DNA from: CAYUPI01 sp964446585
Lineage (GTDB): Bacteria; Verrucomicrobiota; Verrucomicrobiia; Limisphaerales; UBA8199
DNA length: 64,000 nt
Assembly (NCBI GenBank): GCA_964446585.1
Contig: CAYUPI010000029.1
Location: forward strand, 1-64,000
Reading direction: 5' to 3'
Shown here piece by piece: positions 36,201 to 46,000 of this stretch (position 1 is its first letter; each line of letters opens with the position of its first letter). The notes beneath the pieces were generated by a model, which ran no database searches, was not told the DNA's origin, and saw nothing but the letters and a program-made list of their open reading frames with translations. The position numbers and the translations under genes were made by a program.

Positions 36201-36357
36201 GCAAGACCTGTCGGCCAGCCGCCCGGGCCATTACTGGCAGCAGCAGGCTCAGAACCGCACAGGCGGTGGCAGGAATTCGGTTGAGGAGTAAACGTCCGGC
36301 AGTTAAGCCAAACAAATTCTTCTTCACGTTAGGACTTACGCTGTCACGAGCAGGCAA
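33229..36357 (-). CDS. S53 family (sedolisin/kumamolisin) peptidase with Ig-like domain
   Basis: Up to 1042 residues. Start is TTG at 36357 or GTG at 36327 ('VKKNLFGLTAGRLLLNR' then a hydrophobic run), giving a signal peptide. A pro-kumamolisin activation domain ('GLPLRNRAALTNLLQQLYEP', 'FHLYLTPAQFTEKFGPTEQDY', about residues 75-175) precedes the protease domain. Catalytic Glu and Asp are in 'NNSEVALDIEMVISMAPG' near residue 295, and the Ser motif is 'GGTSCATPLWAAF' near 476. The calcium-site Asp residues are in 'LHDVVIGNN' and 'GYDLCTGWGAP'. A beta-rich region and an Ig-like domain ('PPLLYQWLFNGSPLPGQTGA') follow; the end is 'AARFYRARCD'. Sedolisins are acid endopeptidases. Secreted. Confidence 0.93.
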   Translation of the reverse strand: MPARDSVSPNVKKNLFGLTAGRLLLNRIPATACAVLSLLLPVMARAAGRQVLRGHVPAAAAGLTSIGHLPASQRLNLAIGLPLRNRAALTNLLQQLYEPASPQFHLYLTPAQFTEKFGPTEQDYRALIEFAETNGFTITATHPNRVLLDVAASVGDLEKALHLKLLLYPHPKEARTFYAPDAEPSLDLDVPVLDISGLDSFSPPHPASLHPVPARKPGSVTLNGGSGPGGSYIGNDFRAAYAPGVSLTGTGQIVGLVQFDGYYASDITAYESLAGLPNVPLQNVLLDGVTGGAGVNNSEVALDIEMVISMAPGLSNVLVYEGTTPNDILNRMATDNLASQLSSSWTWAPFSPTTDQIFQQFAAQGQCYFNASGDNDAYASTIDKPADDPYIVSVGGTTLTTTGPGGAWVSETVWNWGSGTGTGGGISTSYTIPGWQQGVAMAASQGSTLMRNIPDVAMVADNIYVRYNNGSSGAFGGTSCATPLWAAFTALINQQAAANGLNRVGFLNPAIYALGQAPGYASALHDVVIGNNTSITSPSRFYAVSGYDLCTGWGAPAGSGLIDALAGLPAPSIVTNSLTLTLETCTNGAVDPGETVSVDIGLKNVGGSATANLLATLQTSGGVTAPSGPQLYGALAAGGIASRAFAFTASGVCGASITATVQLQDGLTNLGNVSFNIPLGQVVSLTNFSATFDAVTAPALPAGWATAPVTGVETDWTTVTNAFDTTPNAAFIADADTPGENALVSPPIAITSGTAQLTFRHNYNLEMHARKGAATYFDGGVLEIQLGGGGFTDILTAGGSFLAGGYNGEISTGSDNPLGGRQAWVGDSGGWITTTVGMPATAAGQSIQLRWACATDTANTYGGVGWYVDSLSVSDSIAVCCASTVIGPPSISLQPSNQVALAGSAVSFSATTTNTPPLLYQWLFNGSPLPGQTGAILTLTNVQPAQSGSYAVNVTNASGSATSPAANLRVLVPPVLRTQWGTGFQVSLSSVAGLNYTVEYKNSLNDPAWTPLSASLIGTGGTLVFQDTNSLPAARFYRARCD

Positions 36358-36966
36358 TTCTGATTTCGTGGAACCACTGGCTGAGCCGATTCTAGATCAA
36401 GAGCAGGAACCGGGCCAGCGAATTCGGATGGGGGATTGCCCCGGTTGAGCGGCGCAGTTTTGCGGAAATGCTAAGAAAAATGGGTGATTGAACGCATGAG
36501 CGCGGAAATGACAACGGTTTGGAGCGGAAAATGATTTTCCACCCTGTAAAGTTGCATTACACGACCTCGAGGTTGAGAAACGCTGCCGTGATCCAGCTCC
36601 AAGGGCCGCGACAGGCAGACAACTCTACTTATTTTTAGCCGGAACGATTCAGTTAGAACACGCTCGCCCTCATCCTTGCCCTCTCCCCCGAGGGAGGGTT
36701 CCCGCTTTGGCAGTCTGGGAGACAGTCACCGTTTGGTGTGCGGACGCCGAACTGGAACAATCGGACACAAGCGCCGCTGCAGCGGCACCGAAGTCTCGCA
36801 GCAGTTAAGCCGAATTGCATCGTTCTGGCTCAGCTAAGCTGAGGAAGGAAGTTTGAAGGAGGGCAAACTCGCTCCTGATACGCCGATGATTACATTGCGC
36901 CGATTTCGCCTAACGATTACTGGAGCGCTACCGCAATGGCGGAAAAAGGCTCTTACGCCTACGGTA
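36358..36966. other. Intergenic region without recognisable gene
   Basis: About 600 bp between the S53 gene and the next minus-strand gene. An imperfect palindrome around 36680-36710 (CCCTCTCCC-CC-GAGGGAGGG) resembles small dispersed GC-rich repeats seen in many bacterial genomes. Otherwise no coding frame or clear promoter was identified. Confidence 0.45.
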
Positions 36967-37851
36967 TTATTCAGGTGGCGGGTGCGGCGGGGGCACTTTG
37001 TTTGGATCCCAGCGGTGGTGCCAATAGAGGGTCCAGAGATTTTCCACTTTCACGGATTGCACGTGGCCGTCCACGAATCCCATGTTGATCGAGCCGGGCA
37101 ATTTCCCGGAAGTCACGTTGCGCGGCGCGGCGGACGACGGGAAGTTTCCGTGCCGCGCAATGGCGCAAAGACATATGCCGGAGTAGCCAGGGGAGGACTC
37201 CGCCAGGGGTTCATAGAGGTTTCGGGAGGGAGGATCCTTTTCAAGGGGGAAGCAAGCAAACCAGACGCAATCGAAGAACATGGGAGTTTGCGTCGGCTTC
37301 TGAACGGCCGTGTCTTTATAGAAAAAGTAAGGGTTTCCCTGACCGCCCAAACTATGCGAAGGGTTAAGCCAACCGTTGATCCCGTAGCTGCCACTGATCC
37401 GTGGCCCATAAGCGGATTCCCACCATGACCATGGGGTGTCGGCACTGCCCCCATGGTATGACTGCGACCGTGGCTTTGGCGTCGAAGGACAAAGCAGAAC
37501 CGCGTGCTTTTTGGGGTCGTAATTGATTGAGCTGTAGTTGATCTGGGGGTTGTAATTGATTAAGCGGGTTATCCACCAAACCTGATAAAAATAATTGTAG
37601 TCAGGGCCATCCTGAACAAAAGAACCACTGTAACAGAAGGCCCCTCCGTTGTCGCTGGCGTAGATAAGCCCGGCCGTGTTCAACTGTTTGACGTTGTTCA
37701 GGCATTGGATCTGTTGCGCCTTGAGCTTGGCTTTGGACAAGGCCGGCAGCAGCAGCGCCGCGAGAATGGCGATGATGGCAATGACCACCAGCAGTTCGAC
37801 GAGCGTGAACGCCGGAATGCGCGGCCACTTTGGCTTCAGGGACTTAGTCAT
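36967..37851 (-). CDS. Prepilin-type N-terminal cleavage/methylation protein
   Basis: 294 residues from the ATG at 37851, which puts a 13-residue basic leader (TKSLKPKWPRIPA) before 'FTLVELLVVIAIIAILAALL', the pilin-like processing and membrane segment. 'NNVKQLNTAGLIYASDNGG' follows, as in the other two prepilin-like proteins. The C-terminal signature is 'GKLPGSINMGFVDGHVQ'; at the position of the His in H-X9-DG there is a Leu, so the motif is degenerate. Ends with a Pro-rich tail (PPPHPPPE). Probably exported through a type II secretion-like route; function unknown. Confidence 0.86.
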   Translation of the reverse strand: MTKSLKPKWPRIPAFTLVELLVVIAIIAILAALLLPALSKAKLKAQQIQCLNNVKQLNTAGLIYASDNGGAFCYSGSFVQDGPDYNYFYQVWWITRLINYNPQINYSSINYDPKKHAVLLCPSTPKPRSQSYHGGSADTPWSWWESAYGPRISGSYGINGWLNPSHSLGGQGNPYFFYKDTAVQKPTQTPMFFDCVWFACFPLEKDPPSRNLYEPLAESSPGYSGICLCAIARHGNFPSSAAPRNVTSGKLPGSINMGFVDGHVQSVKVENLWTLYWHHRWDPNKVPPPHPPPE

Positions 37852-37989
37852 CGTCCGTATGTCCTGCGCTCGGAACGGTCCGCTAACGACGTTCGTTCGC
37901 CGGAGCATGCCCTGCTCACGGTGGTGGCTAGGGGCCCTTGCATTCGACGGCCGCAGCGAGCCGCATTTTCAAGGCGGTTAACCTGACTC

Positions 37990-40900
37990 TCAGAGCCTGA
38001 GCCGGTAGAACTTCCTCGCAGCGGTAGGCGGCACCGTGCGAGGAGACATTGCGCCTTCTACATCGGTGTACGGCCCTGTGACCACGTCTGCCGACTGGAG
38101 CACACCGACGTCCCACCTTAAAATGGCGTTGGTTCCGCTTCGCGTCACCGAGAGGCTGAATGGAGCATTGGTGAAGCTAAAGTTGTTGGTGACGGCAGCG
38201 ATGAAGATCGAAGCCGCTTCCAACGGCGTGAGCGCCTTCTTCCAGACGCCGAGATCATCAATGGTGCCCGAGCCGGCCTCTTTATATCTGCCAGTGGGAT
38301 CCTGGCCGATGGTGAACCAATTGCTGGTGTCTATGTTGCCCGCGGCCGCAGCCGTTGTGCCGGCCTGCCGGTTGAGTTTGACCGCCACACCGTCCAGGTA
38401 GTTAAAGTTACCAGCCTGGCGGTCGAAGACATGCACGAGGTGATGCCAGTTCCCATCGTCAATTGAAAACTTCTCGCCCCGGCCCCCGACACCGTTGCCC
38501 GCCCGATCGAAAATAGACAAGGCCCAGCCGCCGACGTAACTCTCGGGAGCCTTGCCATACGTCCAAGCGAAACACAGACCGGCGCCGAAGGTCGAATTAG
38601 TGGCGGAGCAGAAGAATGGCAGGTCGCCCCATTCGGCAGCCGGCGCGTCGCTATTCCTTATCCAGAAGGCAACCGTGAAGTTGACATTGGAACTGAAATG
38701 GAGGTCTGGACGGTCGCCCAACGTCGCGTAGAAACACTCCAAGTTTGTCCCGAACCCATCCGGATCAATCGTTTTGAAATGCAGAGCATCGCCGAGTTGC
38801 CCAGAGATAAAAATGGGACTAGAATCGACGTTGCTGCTCTGACCGAAGGCGCCAGTGGTGACGTGAATCGCAACGCCATTGTTGCCGCGACCGGTGACAT
38901 CGATCAAGTCGTCGTTAAAAGGCAGGTGCATCACCAGCCCTGGAATCGCTGGAGGGCTGGTTGGCGCGCTCAGCACCGTGAGATGAACCGGTGCAGTGAC
39001 AACCCCAGGATTAACGCCGTTGGTTATCGCCACCGTGTAATCGCCAGCGTCACTTAAGGCGAGCGTGTTTGTATAGACAGAGCGGGTAGCGCCGGCAATG
39101 GCCACACTGTCTTTCTTCCATTGGTAACTCAACGGAACCGTGCCATGGGCCGTCACCGAAAACTTGCCGGGCAGCCCGGCGTAGTTTGTCAATGGTCGGG
39201 GCGGGATATCAATAACGGGCGCCAGGTTCGGGCCGTAGGCCGCGGCGTAATGGGCCTGAACTGTGGCCGCACTCATGGCGTAACCATAGACTGCCACTTC
39301 GTCAATGATACCGTTGAAGGTGTTATCGTACGTAGGAGAATTGCCCGAGCGTTTCGAGCCGATGTTGACGGGGTGAGACGACTTACGAAGTCCATTGGTA
39401 GGACCCACGCCGCTGCCCGACAGGTCGCCGTTGACATACAGATACATATTGGTGGAAGCATGGTCATAGACCGCCACAATATGCTGCCACGTCTCATTCG
39501 GGCCGATCGACGCGTTGGTTCCGAAGGCCACTGCGTTGGCTTGTCGCACGAAGAAATGATAATTTCCTTGGTTGGCCTCAAGGCAGAACTGTTCGTTCGG
39601 GACGGTTCCGGTGGTGCCGGTGCCTTTGGCAATCAGCGCAGCGCCATCCGCCTGTTCCGAACCATTGGCCCAGCACTCGAGGGTAAAGCTGGTGTTGGTT
39701 CCCTCGAAGTTAATGGCGGTGCCACTGATGTAGCCGGCGAAGCTGTTGTCGCCACTGAACTCAACCGCCGTGTCGGGATCAATGGCTGGAGCATAGCCCG
39801 GCTGACTGAGGGTCGCGCTGGCGTAGATGCCGTCAATTCCCGCGACATAATCGTGGGCGACATCGCCGCTGGATTCTCCCAGCCGCCAATAGGCCAGCGG
39901 CGCGCTCCCAAGCACGGCGCCAGCAAATCCACCAGGAACGGGCAGCACGGTCAGAGTGACGGGAGAAGTATTGGTGCCGCCTCTTTCATTGGTGACGGTG
40001 CAGGTATAGGCGCCGACTAACGCCGGGCTGGCCACGCTGGTGTAGCTCGAGGATGTCGCCCCGGGAATCGGCGTGCCATTGGTCTTCCATTGGTAGCTCA
40101 AGGGAGCGTTTCCGAGCGCGGTTACTGAGAAGCTAAATGGGCGGCCCGCGTAACGAATCACATCCTTGGGTGGAACCGCAACGTAAGGCGCAGAATCGAG
40201 GACGGCGACAGTCACGGAGCTTGTGGCCGAGCCGTAGAGGTTGTTGATAATCACGCTGTAGGTCTGCGTACCAGGTTGAACGTTATTGACCGTCACATTC
40301 GTTGCGGTGACTCCTAAAGAGACACTGTTGCTGGTCCACTGGTAGGTCAAGGGCGGACTGCCCTCGGCCCAAACTGACAGGTCAAGGGAGTACCCTTTGA
40401 AAATCGGGGCTGGCGCCGTCACCGACCTGCTGATGACCGGCGGGATCTGAGCCGCGCTGTAAATAGCGGCGATGCTCGCGGCGTCGAGAGCGGTACTGAA
40501 GATGGCAGGTTCGTCAATCCAGCCGGGAAAATACATGCCGGAAATAGCACTGGCATCGCTGCGGGAGCCGACCGACCAGCGGTCCGGAGGCGTGGGCGCA
40601 ATGGCTCCGTGCGTGTTGGTCGCTACGGCCACCAGCGATCCGTTGCGGTAGAGGTTCCAATTGGCGCCGTCGTAGGTGCCGGCAAGGAAAACCCATTTCC
40701 CGAGGTCCTCGGGTGGCATTTTGAACGTTGCCGCGTCGTAATAGGTATCGCTGCCGCCGTCGGTGGTGCCGACCTCGTAAAAGGGCCCGTCTGGCGAGCC
40801 GTACTCGGGACCGCGGCCGATGCGCAGGAAGGTCTCCTGGTAGTCCGTTGGCCCGGCCCCCGACAAAGGCACGAACCAGCCATGAGCGATGATGTCGCGG

Positions 40901-42132
40901 AAGTAGTTCCAGTCCCTCGGTTTGATCCAAGCCATTAACGTGATCTTTCCCGAGATGTTGAGAGCGACAGGATTGGGTAGCCCGAGATACCCACCGCTGA
41001 GGCCATCGTTCAGGATGGCCTTGTTATTGGGGCCAAATCCGGCATAGGGAGGCCCGTCTTGCGCGGCCAAAACGCCCCACATGTTGGTGCCAGCGGCTTG
41101 CGAGCCGAGAACGCCACTGTTGGCGGCGATCGGCAGGCTGGCCGGGTCGGGAGGGGTGACCGCGGCTTCATTGAAACCCCAGTAACCAACCGGGTTGTCA
41201 GCCAGAATCAGGGCTGCATAGCCCTCGGGATTGGCTGTGGCGGCCGCGAAATGCGCCGCAACCGAGTTGGAACCCAGTGCGTATGAATAGTACGCCACCT
41301 CGTCCACCCACCCGTCGAACCCGCGGTTGCCTGTGATTCCAGTAAACGATATCCACGGAATGTCGTCCGCGCTCAACTGCCCGCGGAACGGCGTCCCGCC
41401 AATGCGGAAAGGCATTCGTGTGTTCCGTTCCAGGGTCGCGAGCTGGCTGAGCGGGAGCACCAGGGTACTGACTAATTGACCGTTCACATAAATCCGGCTC
41501 TTGCTGCCGGCAAAGATGCCGTCAAAGGTGCAGACCACATGGCGCCACTCGCCAACCTTGGCATTCAGCGGGGAGCTACCGGTATTGACGATGCCGACAT
41601 AGCCATCCGGATTGCCCTGGCGAAATTCGATTTGACCCGTGGCATCCACATAAACCAAATAGCCGCTGCGGGCGGAGGCAACGGGCTCGTTCATCATGGA
41701 AGACAGAATCGCCATGCCCCCCCCCAGGGCGGCATCCCCCAACGAATTGGGCTTCATCCAAAGCTCAAAACTGAACGCGCCCGGTGCGTTCAGTGCCGGA
41801 TGGTACGGAACGTCAATCTTCCCCATAGCGTAGGGGGCAGTCGAACCAGGGTTTGTCAGGCGCACGCAGTTGCCGACGATGCCCGGCTCACCCAATTGCG
41901 CATCGGCGACCACATAGCCGTCCAGGATGCTCCCCATCGTGCTCGAGTTGGCGGTTTTGTTGAGGGCAGGCGAAGTCGCCGTCTCGTTGAACCGCCAGTA
42001 CGCAAGCGGGCCGAAGGACAGAACGGTAGTGGGATAATCCGCTCCCAGAGTGAGCAGGCTGGAAAACGCGAGCAGCAGGGTTGCCGCAAGCGGACACGGG
42101 CGAATAAAGTGATTGGGTCTAGTAGGTTTCAT
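37990..42132 (-). CDS. Large secreted protein with four LamG-like and several Ig-like domains
   Basis: 1380 residues with a signal peptide ('LAATLLLAFSSLLTLGA', cleavage near residue 31). Four LamG/concanavalin-like blocks are recognisable by 'PLAYWRFNE', 'FSFELWMKPN', 'WRHVVCTFDG', 'IYVNGQLV' and 'VDEVAYYSYALG' and their relatives at about residues 45-300, 310-560, 760-1000 and 1095-1320. Ig-like domains ('SPPLTYQWTSNSVSLG', 'APLSYQWKTNGTPIPG', 'VPLSYQWKKDSVAIAG') lie between them. The end is 'AARKFYRLRL'. LamG domains usually bind glycans or proteins, so an adhesin or polysaccharide-binding role is likely. Not catalytic as far as seen. A decayed gene fragment lies directly upstream. Confidence 0.88.
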   Translation of the reverse strand: MKPTRPNHFIRPCPLAATLLLAFSSLLTLGADYPTTVLSFGPLAYWRFNETATSPALNKTANSSTMGSILDGYVVADAQLGEPGIVGNCVRLTNPGSTAPYAMGKIDVPYHPALNAPGAFSFELWMKPNSLGDAALGGGMAILSSMMNEPVASARSGYLVYVDATGQIEFRQGNPDGYVGIVNTGSSPLNAKVGEWRHVVCTFDGIFAGSKSRIYVNGQLVSTLVLPLSQLATLERNTRMPFRIGGTPFRGQLSADDIPWISFTGITGNRGFDGWVDEVAYYSYALGSNSVAAHFAAATANPEGYAALILADNPVGYWGFNEAAVTPPDPASLPIAANSGVLGSQAAGTNMWGVLAAQDGPPYAGFGPNNKAILNDGLSGGYLGLPNPVALNISGKITLMAWIKPRDWNYFRDIIAHGWFVPLSGAGPTDYQETFLRIGRGPEYGSPDGPFYEVGTTDGGSDTYYDAATFKMPPEDLGKWVFLAGTYDGANWNLYRNGSLVAVATNTHGAIAPTPPDRWSVGSRSDASAISGMYFPGWIDEPAIFSTALDAASIAAIYSAAQIPPVISRSVTAPAPIFKGYSLDLSVWAEGSPPLTYQWTSNSVSLGVTATNVTVNNVQPGTQTYSVIINNLYGSATSSVTVAVLDSAPYVAVPPKDVIRYAGRPFSFSVTALGNAPLSYQWKTNGTPIPGATSSSYTSVASPALVGAYTCTVTNERGGTNTSPVTLTVLPVPGGFAGAVLGSAPLAYWRLGESSGDVAHDYVAGIDGIYASATLSQPGYAPAIDPDTAVEFSGDNSFAGYISGTAINFEGTNTSFTLECWANGSEQADGAALIAKGTGTTGTVPNEQFCLEANQGNYHFFVRQANAVAFGTNASIGPNETWQHIVAVYDHASTNMYLYVNGDLSGSGVGPTNGLRKSSHPVNIGSKRSGNSPTYDNTFNGIIDEVAVYGYAMSAATVQAHYAAAYGPNLAPVIDIPPRPLTNYAGLPGKFSVTAHGTVPLSYQWKKDSVAIAGATRSVYTNTLALSDAGDYTVAITNGVNPGVVTAPVHLTVLSAPTSPPAIPGLVMHLPFNDDLIDVTGRGNNGVAIHVTTGAFGQSSNVDSSPIFISGQLGDALHFKTIDPDGFGTNLECFYATLGDRPDLHFSSNVNFTVAFWIRNSDAPAAEWGDLPFFCSATNSTFGAGLCFAWTYGKAPESYVGGWALSIFDRAGNGVGGRGEKFSIDDGNWHHLVHVFDRQAGNFNYLDGVAVKLNRQAGTTAAAAGNIDTSNWFTIGQDPTGRYKEAGSGTIDDLGVWKKALTPLEAASIFIAAVTNNFSFTNAPFSLSVTRSGTNAILRWDVGVLQSADVVTGPYTDVEGAMSPRTVPPTAARKFYRLRL

Positions 42133-42133
42133 G

Positions 42134-42427
42134 TTTTCTTTCGGTAGCAGGCCAGCAGCAGCGCGTATTGCCTGAATTGGACACCACCACAGTTTTGACG
42201 CAGGGATCGAACACGGCCGCCGTTTCGACAGAGTGAGGTCCGCCGGCGCTGGCGGTGGATTCCAGCGCCGGCGGCCTCACCAACTCCCTGGCGCCGGTTG
42301 TGAGGTCAATCCAATAGCGTTCCACCTCCGCGGCGCCCTCGACTTCAGGATCGAGCAGACGGACGTTATAGAAACTGGCAGACGAATGTACGGCATTTGG
42401 TCTTAGTCGCTGCACACAGCTCAGCAT
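42134..42427 (-). pseudogene. Remnant of the C-terminus of a 61980-type gene (copy A)
   Basis: The frame includes 'YWIDLTTGARELVRPPALES' and 'ETAAVFDPCVKTVVVSNSGN', matching the C-terminal module of the 61980-64000 protein ('WYWVNRTTGTRELVRPLALD', 'EAAAFFNPSAKTVTVPKSGT'). The N-terminal part of the gene is missing and the end is altered (CCWPATERK instead of FYRLR). It ends immediately before the start of the LamG gene. Confidence 0.75.
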
Positions 42428-42435
42428 CGCCTTTT

Positions 42436-42600
42436 CATTTGGTCCCCGTGCATTTTGACCGCTGGCTCCTCAAACACGGGGTTCAGGCAAACTGGGTTTC
42501 GTACAGGGCGATACTGGCCTACCTGCTAGCTCGGCCCTGACTTCGAGGCTAAAACTAGCAGCCTTCCCAAAGATTGCATGTCACCTAAATACGCGACACG
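42436..42600 (-). repeat. Recurring noncoding unit, copy A
   Basis: On the plus strand it begins 'ggtccccgtgcattttgacc' (42441-42460) and ends with the 20 bp dyad TGTC-N12-GACA at 42579-42598. It shares most bases with copy B at 47371-47536. It lies upstream (minus-strand sense) of pseudogene copy A. It could be a decayed promoter region or the end of a lost mobile element. Confidence 0.7.
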
Positions 42601-42810
42601 TTCGGTGTGGCTCTGGCCCGATTCTTTCGCACTTCGAGGCCGCCGACGTCAGCGCATGTCTCCGAACTGGCGCGGATCGCGAAAGGCAGGGCGCATTGTC
42701 CTCAGAGTGTGTCTTAAAATTGTAGGAGCGGACGTGAGGAGGCCCTGATCTGCACCAAGGGCCGTCGAAATTTGAGCCTCCTCACGGGCGTGTTGCCCAA
42801 ATCCCTTGAT

Positions 42811-42913
42811 GGTAGAGCGCGCTGTCCCAAGCGCGCCGCCATAGGGTCCCAACCTGCGATTTTGCTCGAAATCTGCGGTGTTCCTCGGCGCGCTGGGGAC
42901 AGCGCGCCCTACC
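42811..42913. repeat. REPIN-like element: 28 bp near-perfect inverted repeat
   Basis: Arms 42811-42838 and 42886-42913 are reverse complements with two mismatches; the centre is 47 bp. The left arm contains the palindrome GCGCGCT-GTCCCA-AGCGCGC (42817-42836). It has the same build as the element at 31016-31125, with a TCCC-type loop, but a different stem sequence. Confidence 0.82.
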
Positions 42914-43051
42914 TTTCGGCCTTCGCGACAATTGCGCAACACGCCCTCACGTCGGCTCCTTCAGTGAGGCGGAATTTCCAAACCCGCTCTCAAAGAAATT
43001 GGGCGACACGCGCCCATCCCTCGCCGCCTTCGCCGCAACTTCAAAGCTTTG

Positions 43052-46000
43052 CTACGGAGTCACCAACCGATAGAAGCGGCGCCCAGACCCGGGCGCGGTC
43101 GTATCTTCAAACTGAAACGTTCCATCGCCCGCGGCGTTGGTGGTGCCGAGGTCGCTCCAGGTGTGCAAATCCGCCGCCCCTTGAATCCGGACGCTTGCTC
43201 CTGCCGGACCTAGGCAGTTGAGGAGCGCATGTCCATTGGGGAGGACGGAAATAGAGGTGATGATCAACACGCCGATCGCCTCGGTCACGCATTGCGTCTC
43301 GCTATACGGACCGGGGGCCACGCCCAAGGGAGTCGTGAACAGGCCGGCGACGCGGTAATAGTAAGTGCCATTGGTCCGCCCTTGAACCGCAAGTGAGCCG
43401 CTGAATGATAAGGGCGCTGAGGTAATTGGAGCGGGAGTCGCGATCGTGTGGAAATCATCCGACGCGATACGAATGTCTTCGATGTACCAACCGGTAGGAG
43501 CTCCGTCAGTAGGATCCGCGCCCGAGGGAGCGTTCCCCAAGTCACTGACCATCCGGAAGCGGACTTTGATGGCCTGGCCGGCATACGACGAAATGTCAAC
43601 GGTGCGCCGGCCCACATAATCCCCCATGTAAGACCCTACCGGATTATAAGAGATCCCGCCATTATTGCTGATCTCGACATAGACAATATCACAACAATTT
43701 TCCAAATTCTGGCTGGTAAGGAAGCTGAGTGTCGCTGCCCCGGGCGGAAGATTAAGATTGTGCAACATGAAAAGGCTCGAGTTTTGTTGGGCGGTATCGG
43801 GAACATAATAAGCCAGCCTGCCGCTGTTGGGATCAACCTGCGAGCTCCAATCTGACCCCGACGGAGCCGGCGGCGAACTCGAGCTCCAGGTAGTGTTTGA
43901 TGGCGAAGCCAAAGGGACACTGGCATCGTCAAAAAACACGTCCGCGGTGCGCGTGGCTTCCTGCAGGCGGAAGCCAACAGGGTCTTTAGCCGGCGGGTCA
44001 TTATCTGGCCCAGCGGGGGGGTCGGTATAGGTCCAAAGGACCGTGAAGCTACTGTTGGTGTCTCGGACGCAAGTGCTCGGGGCCTGGGCAGGCTGGTCCG
44101 CCTGAATCTGTGCCAGCACCGGCGAAGTGATATTTGTGATCGCCGGCTTGACTGCTCGGTAATAGAACGGCACTCGCAGTTTTTGGCCGCTCGCTGCGTG
44201 GGTTGCCGTGACAAACCATTGAAATTCAGTAGGGTCCGCATTAATGAGACTCCCGTAAGCCGTAACGCGAACGGCAAATGACGCTTCGCCGGCCAGCGGT
44301 ACGGTTATTGAGTTGGTCGGCGACCCCTGCATGGAAACCAACTCGATCTGAAAACCAGGCTGATCCGCGTTGCGGTTATTCTGGTAACTCAAACTATACG
44401 TGCCGCTGCCATCGCCCGCTGTGACGTCCCGCAGGACTACTTGCTGCGTAAGCACGATCGAGCCATTGACTCCAACGATGGGCACTGCTCCGAAGCTGGC
44501 GCTCGGAATTGACACGCTCAAATTTCCATTGGTGTCCACGGTTGGCGGATCATTGCTCGGAAGGTCAAACTCGTTAGTCAGAAGCAGCGTCGGCGCGACC
44601 ATGATGGCATTAGCGTGCAAAGCTCCATCTACATTGATGTGGCCGGCTCCGAAGTCGTTGATCGAGGCGACCGAATTCGTGCCGTCGCCCTGAGCTGCGC
44701 CCAATCCGCCACGGAGATTCGAGGCCGAGTTCATCAGGAACGCGCGAGCAATCGTCACTGCATCAAATCGGGTTGAGCGGTAGTTCGCGGCTGAAAGGTT
44801 CACTGCATCCAAACCCAGATCGCGCACGCGCTGCCGCACCAAAGCCATCGTGCCGGCCGTGATTGGCGAGGCAAAGCTTGTGCCGCTGGCCTGAACGTAT
44901 CCCGTAGGGTCAGCCAAACCGATAGTTGCAGAAGGCAACCCGTCCGGCGTTGCTGCGCCGAGGATGCCGACGCCCGGAGCCGATACATCGGGCTTCACGA
45001 TCCGGAACTTCGCATTGGAATGATCGCTGGGACCACGCGAACTGAAGCCGGCCATGCCCGGCTGAAAGGAATCGAGCGCGGCGCTTTCCGCAAGGCGCAT
45101 CGGCAGTCGCGAAATCGTTCCCTGCGGCACACTCGATCCCGGTAAATCAGTGGTCATCTGGTCGAGCAAGTAATTGGCGTCGTCGGGGCCAATCGTGAAG
45201 GTCGGAATGTTGCCCGCGACAGCCACTGCTGTGGCGCTCTCGGTCGCGGCGATCAGCAAAATCGCAGCCGGCATGAATGGGGCAACTGCGTTGGCATTTT
45301 GGAAGAACGTCGTCTGACTCGCCATCTTAACCAGAGCGATGCGGTTTTGAACCTCTGGCGGGACCGTGTTGGCAGAATCGGTCCGATCGACAAGGACGTA
45401 AAATGCCGACAAAGAACCGCCGGGAAGTGGGCCGCCGCCGGCTGCTGGAAAGAGCCGCATCGTTTGGCGCGTGCCCGGTTCCGGAGTATTGGCAGCCGAG
45501 ATGGGACCGGTTTCAGGATTTGGTCCAACCGATCCGGGCAGGCGAGTGTCGCTGGCAATTTGATTGGCCGCCAGCAACCCACCGACGGACAAAGAGCCTG
45601 GGTCATAACTCGCAGCGGCAGCAATCGCCAAAGTGGCGGCGGCAGGTGAGCCAAGCGTTCCGGGACCAGGACCGTCGTTGCCGGCCGCCGTGACCACAAT
45701 GGTCCCGGCCAAAGCAGCATTGTTACACATGACCGAGGTCGAGTCGGCCGGATCGCCCCCGGAATTTCCCAGGGACAGGTTGATTACGTCTGCGATCGGT
45801 TTTCGAACCATGGTATTCGTGACTGTCCCACTGACGGTGCTTCCCGCCAGAGTGTACGGAGAAGCCGCGTCCTCGATTGCTAATTCGATGTCACCTGCGC
45901 AGGCATTTGCAGGGCCGCATACTTTGTAGGCCATCACTCGCGCCTGCGGCGCCATGCCATGGAGGGATACTCCATTCGGAGTTGGGCCGATGCCCATATT

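Noticed and set aside
34468..36291. Plus-strand frame of 607 codons opposite the S53 peptidase
   Set aside because: The minus strand encodes a complete S53 peptidase with catalytic residues; the plus frame is a GC-rich shadow.
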